NCBI RefSeq assembly: GCF_934476685.1
Contig: NZ_CAKSNX010000004.1
Location: forward strand, 62,001-126,000
DNA: 64,000 nucleotides
Direction: 5' to 3'
Source of the DNA: an uncultured Ruminococcus sp.
Lineage (GTDB): Bacteria > Bacillota > Clostridia > Oscillospirales > Ruminococcaceae
The stretch's first letter is position 1. Every line of letters begins with the position of its first letter. Made by a program: the position numbers and the translations under genes. Below, piece after piece: positions 59,904-64,000 of the stretch. Below the pieces are notes generated by a model, which worked only from the letters and a program-made list of their open reading frames with translations, made no database searches and had not been told where the DNA came from.

Positions 59904-60968
59904 TCATACGTTATTTTTTACTATCCATTCAGATAAACTTTTCATTACCCTTTCAGGCTGATACTCTTTGCTTTTTTCAAGACAATTCTTGCGCATTTCG
60001 ATGATTTTATCCTGATTATTTATAGAGTCGATTATCTTCTCTGCAAGCTTATCTGTATCATGTGCAGGCACAAGATAGCCTGTTTCGTTATCAGCAACAA
60101 GTTCATTATTAAAGCGCCAGTCAGATGCAATAACAGGCAGTCCTGACATAAAACTTTCACATACCGTTGTCGGAAATCCTTCGCCAGGATAATATGTAGG
60201 GAACAACAGCATATAATATTCTGACAGTGTCGCCAAACTATCATCACCACTTAGAATACCTTTATAAGATACAAAAGCTTTGCTTTTATCAAATAGTACC
60301 TTGTAATGTTCCGTATAATTTGGATCTATCGGGCCATAAACGTCAAGCTTACACACTTGACACTGCATTTTTTCATTTACTGCTTGTATGGCTTTTATAG
60401 CGTCATCTATTCCCTTTTCAGGTGTAACTCTTGAAAAAGTACAGAACTTTATAGGCTCAGAAAATTCCGACTTTATTGATTTTTCATCAACAGGAGTTCT
60501 GGTAGAAAAGATCGGCATAACCTCAATAGGGCAATCTGCAAACTCTTTCAGCTCGTTCATAAGTGCCTTGGTTTCAGGAAGAATATAGTCAACCTTCTTT
60601 ATTCCCTTTGCAAGATAATTATGCTTTTTCAGTAAACCAGTAAGCCAGCCGCCCACAACCGGATAAGCAATTTTGTACCCGCACAATCCTTTCAAAGAAC
60701 TGAAGAATGGCAAAACAAACTTTATTCCGTTTTTGTTCGGCATAATTATAACAGGCTTACACTTAAACGCTACTTTAAGACACTGCATAACAAGCTTGAA
60801 CTTTTCTTCTTTCCAGTTAGAGGTGTCAACAACAATTACAGAATCTTCACCGAACTGCTTTTTCAGCTGGTCATAAATTCCTCTTGTTTTGCTCATCTGA
60901 CCACCAATAATAGGATTTTCTACGGCATAGCCGAGATAACCTACCAAACCGATCTTATGCTTTGGCAT
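59904..60968 (-). CDS. Glycosyltransferase family 4
   Basis: A GT-B retaining glycosyltransferase of 354 residues. GLVGYLGYAVENPIIGGQMSKTRGIYDQL is the acceptor-side start. The donor-side domain contains FCTFSRVTPEKGIDDAIKAI (about 191-210) and the E-x7-E region LFPTYYPGEGFPTTVCESFMSGLPVIAS in overlapping parts. Two GT4 enzymes flank glf, so transfer of a pyranose or galactofuranose onto the growing unit is plausible. The gene overlaps glf by 14 bases. Confidence 0.9.
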   Translation of the reverse strand: MPKHKIGLVGYLGYAVENPIIGGQMSKTRGIYDQLKKQFGEDSVIVVDTSNWKEEKFKLVMQCLKVAFKCKPVIIMPNKNGIKFVLPFFSSLKGLCGYKIAYPVVGGWLTGLLKKHNYLAKGIKKVDYILPETKALMNELKEFADCPIEVMPIFSTRTPVDEKSIKSEFSEPIKFCTFSRVTPEKGIDDAIKAIQAVNEKMQCQVCKLDVYGPIDPNYTEHYKVLFDKSKAFVSYKGILSGDDSLATLSEYYMLLFPTYYPGEGFPTTVCESFMSGLPVIASDWRFNNELVADNETGYLVPAHDTDKLAEKIIDSINNQDKIIEMRKNCLEKSKEYQPERVMKSLSEWIVKNNV

Positions 60969-62067
60969 CTTCTATTTCCTTTCTGAAATCTGCAAAGCAA
61001 TCAAGCGCTCTTCTGATAACATCATCCATATCGTAATATTTATATTCTGCAAGTCTTCCAAGGAAAATAACATTCTTCTCCTGAGCAGCTTTTTCTCTGT
61101 ATTTTTCAGCAAGAGCTTTCCACTCAGCCGTAGGATATGGATAATACGGTTCACCGCCAAAGCAAGGAAACTCTTTAAGGATCGTGGTCTTTTCATGCTT
61201 CTGACCTGTCATCTTCTTGAACTCTGTTATTCTTGTATAATCATAATCCATAGGATAACGTGAAGAAGCAGTTGGCTGATATGACTCCTTGTCATAGGTT
61301 TCAAATTTGAATTTTATACTTCTGTAAAGCAGTTTGCCAAATTCATAGTCGTAGAAGTAATCTATCGGACCTGTATAGATAAGCTTTTCATACTCAATGT
61401 CATCAATAACATCTTTATAGTCAGTATTGAGCATTATCATAATATTTTTATTTTCAAGCATTTTTTCGCACATTCTTGTGTAACCATGCTTAGGATTTCC
61501 CTGATAGAGATCAGTAAAATATCTTGTATCACGATTTTTTCTGAATGGTATTCTTGAAATTACTGTTTTATCAAGTTCAGCAGGTGAAACTCCCCACTGC
61601 TTTATAGTAAAATACTTGAAGAATTTTTCATAAATATCTCTGCCGCCCTGACTAAGAACAACATCTTCACTTGTTTTTATCTCATCAATTTTTTCTTTAC
61701 GGCTGTTTATGAAATCTTCCATTTCATCTTCCGAAAGATTCATATTATAAAGCTGATTAATAGTTTCAAGCGAAATAGGCATAGGAACAAAATTGCCGTT
61801 TACATATGATAAAACTCTGTGCTGATAATCGTTCCATTCAGTAAATTTAAGCACATAATCAAAAACTTCTTTATCATTTGTATGGAAAGTATGAGGGCCA
61901 TAGTTATGGATAAGTATACCATCATCATTATAACTGTCATATACATTTCCTGCTATATGCGCTCTTTTTTCAATAACAAGAACTTTTTCATTCATTTCGT
62001 TGGCAATTCTTTCAGCCATTGTCAGACCGGCAAGGCCTGCTCCGACTACAACATACTTTACTTTCAT
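60955..62067 (-). CDS. glf: UDP-galactopyranose mutase
   Basis: Converts UDP-galactopyranose to UDP-galactofuranose using reduced FAD. The 370 residues match bacterial enzymes. The Rossmann start is YVVVGAGLAGLTMAERIAN with VLVIEKRAHIAGNVYD. HNYGPHTFHTNDKEVFDYV, FKYFTIKQWGVSPAELDKTVISRIP and DYDYTRITEFKKMT follow (given here in overlapping parts), with the conserved Arg residues. It shows that the glycan made here contains galactofuranose. Confidence 0.95.
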   Translation of the reverse strand: MKVKYVVVGAGLAGLTMAERIANEMNEKVLVIEKRAHIAGNVYDSYNDDGILIHNYGPHTFHTNDKEVFDYVLKFTEWNDYQHRVLSYVNGNFVPMPISLETINQLYNMNLSEDEMEDFINSRKEKIDEIKTSEDVVLSQGGRDIYEKFFKYFTIKQWGVSPAELDKTVISRIPFRKNRDTRYFTDLYQGNPKHGYTRMCEKMLENKNIMIMLNTDYKDVIDDIEYEKLIYTGPIDYFYDYEFGKLLYRSIKFKFETYDKESYQPTASSRYPMDYDYTRITEFKKMTGQKHEKTTILKEFPCFGGEPYYPYPTAEWKALAEKYREKAAQEKNVIFLGRLAEYKYYDMDDVIRRALDCFADFRKEIEDAKA

Positions 62068-62089
62068 ATATCTTACAAACCTCTTTCAG

Positions 62090-63340
62090 TTAGTTTTTCA
62101 GAGAATTATCTTCAAGAAACTTGACCATCTGTGCATATACCTTTTCTGCACAGAACTTCTCCTCATAAAGATTTCGTGCATTATTCTTCATACGTTCAGT
62201 TGTTTCTCTGTCATCAGCAAGTTTCAATATCTGTTCAGCAAGCTCATTTTCGTTTGAATAATGAACACCGCAGTCATATTTATTTGCGAAATCAAGCATC
62301 ATACCCTCAGGCTGTATCAGCAGCGCAAGTCTGAGTGCAAGATATTCACAGAATTTGTTCGGCATTGAATTTTCATAGTTCTTACCAGGTCTGTATGACA
62401 GCAATCCTGCGCTTGAGATCTTACCAAGTGAACATATCTGTACTCTGTCTACCCAGCCAGGGAAGATAACATTATTTGCGTCCTTTACGATCTCTTTATA
62501 AGTTTTGAGCTTTTCGCCAACTCCACAGATAACAAATTTCACCTTTGGATTTTTCTTTGCAGTGATAACAGCAGCTTTCATTACAGTTTCTAGATCAACC
62601 GTAAAACCAAACTGACCAAAGAAACAGCATACAAAATCATCTGCTTCGATCCCCTTATCACGCCAGAACCTTATATCGTCATTATTAAGCTCTACATTGT
62701 TATCAGGATATGATACATAGAAAGCCTTGTCCATAGGAGTTGAAGACCGCTTTGCGTAATTCAGTCCCCAGTCAAGGAACTTTTCACTTGTTGCGATAAT
62801 GCCTGTACATCTCTTAAGTCCTTTGGAAAGCATTATCTTATAAGGGATAATGCCGACTTTCATAAACGGACGCAGTTTAGGGCTGCAAAAGTCAACATAC
62901 ATATCAGGGAAAGTATCTCTTATATCTGCAAACACAGGCACATTATGCTTTTTCGCATACTTTGAAACAAAATACGCAAGTTCGGGTGTTGGCATAGAAC
63001 AAAGAATAACATCTGGCTTTTCTTCTTTTTCAGCCAGTTCCATAAAATGCTTGCCTTCATAATACTGATGATACAAGCGCTTTACAGACATATTTTTTGA
63101 ATATCCAGGACCATGTATAAGATAAAGCCTGTAATTATCTGCGACTTCTATAACGCCGTCTTTTTCCTGTCTGAATTCTTTCTTGAAATGGTTAAGTGTT
63201 GAACACCACCACGTTACTTCATTATCAGGATTAGATGCGCAGATCTGTGCAATAAGACCCATTCTGAAAAGTCTTGGAGAATTTTCATCTATCGGAAGTA
63301 TTTCTCCCGTTCTGATAAGCCAGATTTTTCTCTTTTTCAT
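62090..63340 (-). CDS. Glycosyltransferase family 4
   Basis: A GT-B enzyme of 416 residues. IWLIRTGEILPIDENSPRLFRMGLIA opens the protein in overlapping parts. The middle has PVFADIRDTFPDMYVDF, VCCFFGQFGFTVDLETVMKAA replaces the usual GGL nucleotide loop, and SYRPGKNYENSMPNKFCEYLALRLALLI is the donor-side E-x7-E region. This arrangement resembles the WbuB-like GT4 enzymes that act on N-acetylated sugars. Substrate unknown. It lies between ugd and glf. Confidence 0.88.
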   Translation of the reverse strand: MKKRKIWLIRTGEILPIDENSPRLFRMGLIAQICASNPDNEVTWWCSTLNHFKKEFRQEKDGVIEVADNYRLYLIHGPGYSKNMSVKRLYHQYYEGKHFMELAEKEEKPDVILCSMPTPELAYFVSKYAKKHNVPVFADIRDTFPDMYVDFCSPKLRPFMKVGIIPYKIMLSKGLKRCTGIIATSEKFLDWGLNYAKRSSTPMDKAFYVSYPDNNVELNNDDIRFWRDKGIEADDFVCCFFGQFGFTVDLETVMKAAVITAKKNPKVKFVICGVGEKLKTYKEIVKDANNVIFPGWVDRVQICSLGKISSAGLLSYRPGKNYENSMPNKFCEYLALRLALLIQPEGMMLDFANKYDCGVHYSNENELAEQILKLADDRETTERMKNNARNLYEEKFCAEKVYAQMVKFLEDNSLKN

Positions 63341-63369
63341 TATTATTTAATTCACCTTTCGCAAATACA

Positions 63370-63999
63370 TTAATCTCTGCAGAAAATATCTCTTGTGTAT
63401 ACTTTATCCCTAACATCATCAAGACATTCATCATATCTGTTAGCAATAATAGCACTGCACATTGACTTGAATTTTTCAAGGTCATTTACCACAAGACTTC
63501 CAAAGAATGTTTCTCCGTCCTCAAGTGTCGGTTCAAAGACAACGACCTGAACACCCTTTGCTTTGATCCTCTTCATAATGCCCTGAATTGAACTCTGTCT
63601 GAAATTATCAGAATTAGACTTCATAGTAAGTCTGTAAACACCGACTACTCCGCCATGCTCTTTTTCTGCATTATATTTGCTGTTCGACTCATATCCTCCA
63701 GCAATCGCAAGCACTCTGTCTGCAATAAAATCTTTTCTCGTTCTATTTGATTCAACAATAGCCTCAATAAGATTTTCCGGTACATCAGCATAATTTGCAA
63801 GCAGCTGCTTAGTATCCTTGGGCAGGCAGTAACCGCCATAACCAAAGCTTGGATTATTATAATGTGTACCTATTCTTGGATCAAGGCACACACCATTAAT
63901 TATCTGCTGTGTGTTAAGACCTTTCATTTCAGCGTAAGTATCAAGCTCATTGAAATAACTTACTCTAAGTGCAAGATATGTATTGGCAAAAAGCTTTAC
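63370..63999 (-). CDS. ugd: UDP-glucose 6-dehydrogenase (C-terminal part, continues past window)
   Basis: Oxidises UDP-glucose to UDP-glucuronate with two NAD. The 209 C-terminal residues present run from KLFANTYLALRVSYFNELD, through DPRIGTHYNNPSFGYGGYCLPKDTKQLL with the catalytic Cys in overlapping parts, to the UDP-binding third domain with VVGVYRLTMKSNSDNFRQSSI and VVFEPTLEDGETFFG. The frame is open to the edge, so the N-terminal half with the NAD site lies outside. It supplies uronic acid, giving the polymer negative charge. Confidence 0.92.
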   Translation of the reverse strand, partial: VKLFANTYLALRVSYFNELDTYAEMKGLNTQQIINGVCLDPRIGTHYNNPSFGYGGYCLPKDTKQLLANYADVPENLIEAIVESNRTRKDFIADRVLAIAGGYESNSKYNAEKEHGGVVGVYRLTMKSNSDNFRQSSIQGIMKRIKAKGVQVVVFEPTLEDGETFFGSLVVNDLEKFKSMCSAIIANRYDECLDDVRDKVYTRDIFCRD

Positions 64000-64000
64000 A

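Noticed and set aside
1..64000. CRISPR arrays, rRNA or tRNA genes, insertion sequences
   Set aside because: No regularly spaced repeats, no cloverleaf-like or rRNA-like segments and no transposase motifs were recognised by reading; a tRNA or Rfam scan would be the decisive test.

Overview
The window looks like the chromosome of an AT-rich, low-GC Gram-positive anaerobe of the class Clostridia, most likely a Ruminococcus or close relative in the Oscillospiraceae. The grounds are: a complete spoIIIA sporulation operon; the Firmicutes order nusB-xseAB-ispA-dxs-tlyA-argR-recN; SPOUT/YycJ and MoxR-DUF58-transglutaminase gene sets; the amidotransferase route to Asn-tRNA; and two secreted plant-polysaccharide hydrolases (GH9 and GH5_7) without dockerins. 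No phage, insertion sequence, CRISPR array, rRNA or tRNA gene was seen. The species assignment is inference.

Layout. 1-156: start of a leftward DUF2975-type membrane protein. 484-4925: L-fucose catabolic operon (isomerase, RhaB-like kinase, mutarotase, aldolase). 5068-7060: bifunctional chorismate mutase/prephenate dehydratase, ispF and a small unknown gene. 7107-12237 (leftward): rlmH, a YycJ-type metallo-hydrolase, a Cof-type phosphatase, murA and an LCP-family ligase. 12494-18587 (rightward): lysA, then gatC, gatA and a single 956-codon gene joining GatB to an archaeal-type aspartyl-tRNA synthetase. 18642-24459 (leftward): ung, a small membrane protein, a transglutaminase-like membrane protein, DUF58 and a MoxR ATPase. 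24648-29440: spoIIIAA to spoIIIAH behind a candidate SigE promoter. 29613-39431: Asp23, nusB, a TsaD paralogue, xseA, xseB, ispA, dxs, tlyA, nadK, argR, recN. 39578-45838: thyX, tmk, DUF2156, DJ-1, formyl-THF cyclo-ligase, mltG, U32 peptidase. 46052-47035: a lone tyrosine recombinase behind a GC-rich structured leader. 47275-54008: a GH9 cellulase and a GH5_7 mannanase, each with its own promoter and terminator and sharing a C-terminal triple repeat. 54060-64000 (leftward): a surface polysaccharide locus (ugd, two GT4, glf, GT92-like transferase, ligase/polymerase, pyruvyl transferase, flippase) ending in a divergent MurB homologue.

How the genes work together. The fuc genes take L-fucose to DHAP and L-lactaldehyde. 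GatC, GatA and GatB-AspRS form a transcription unit that can mis-charge tRNA(Asn) with Asp and amidate it, apparently with synthetase and amidotransferase covalently joined. GH9 and GH5_7 attack cellulose and mannan outside the cell. The last 10 kb should build a galactofuranose- and uronate-containing, possibly pyruvylated, surface glycan.

The observations most worth a second look are the GatB-AspRS fusion, the structured leader with a tiny open frame ahead of the recombinase gene, the MurB homologue that lacks the expected catalytic serine, the shared terminal repeat module of the two hydrolases, and a Fur-like palindrome at the fuc promoter.
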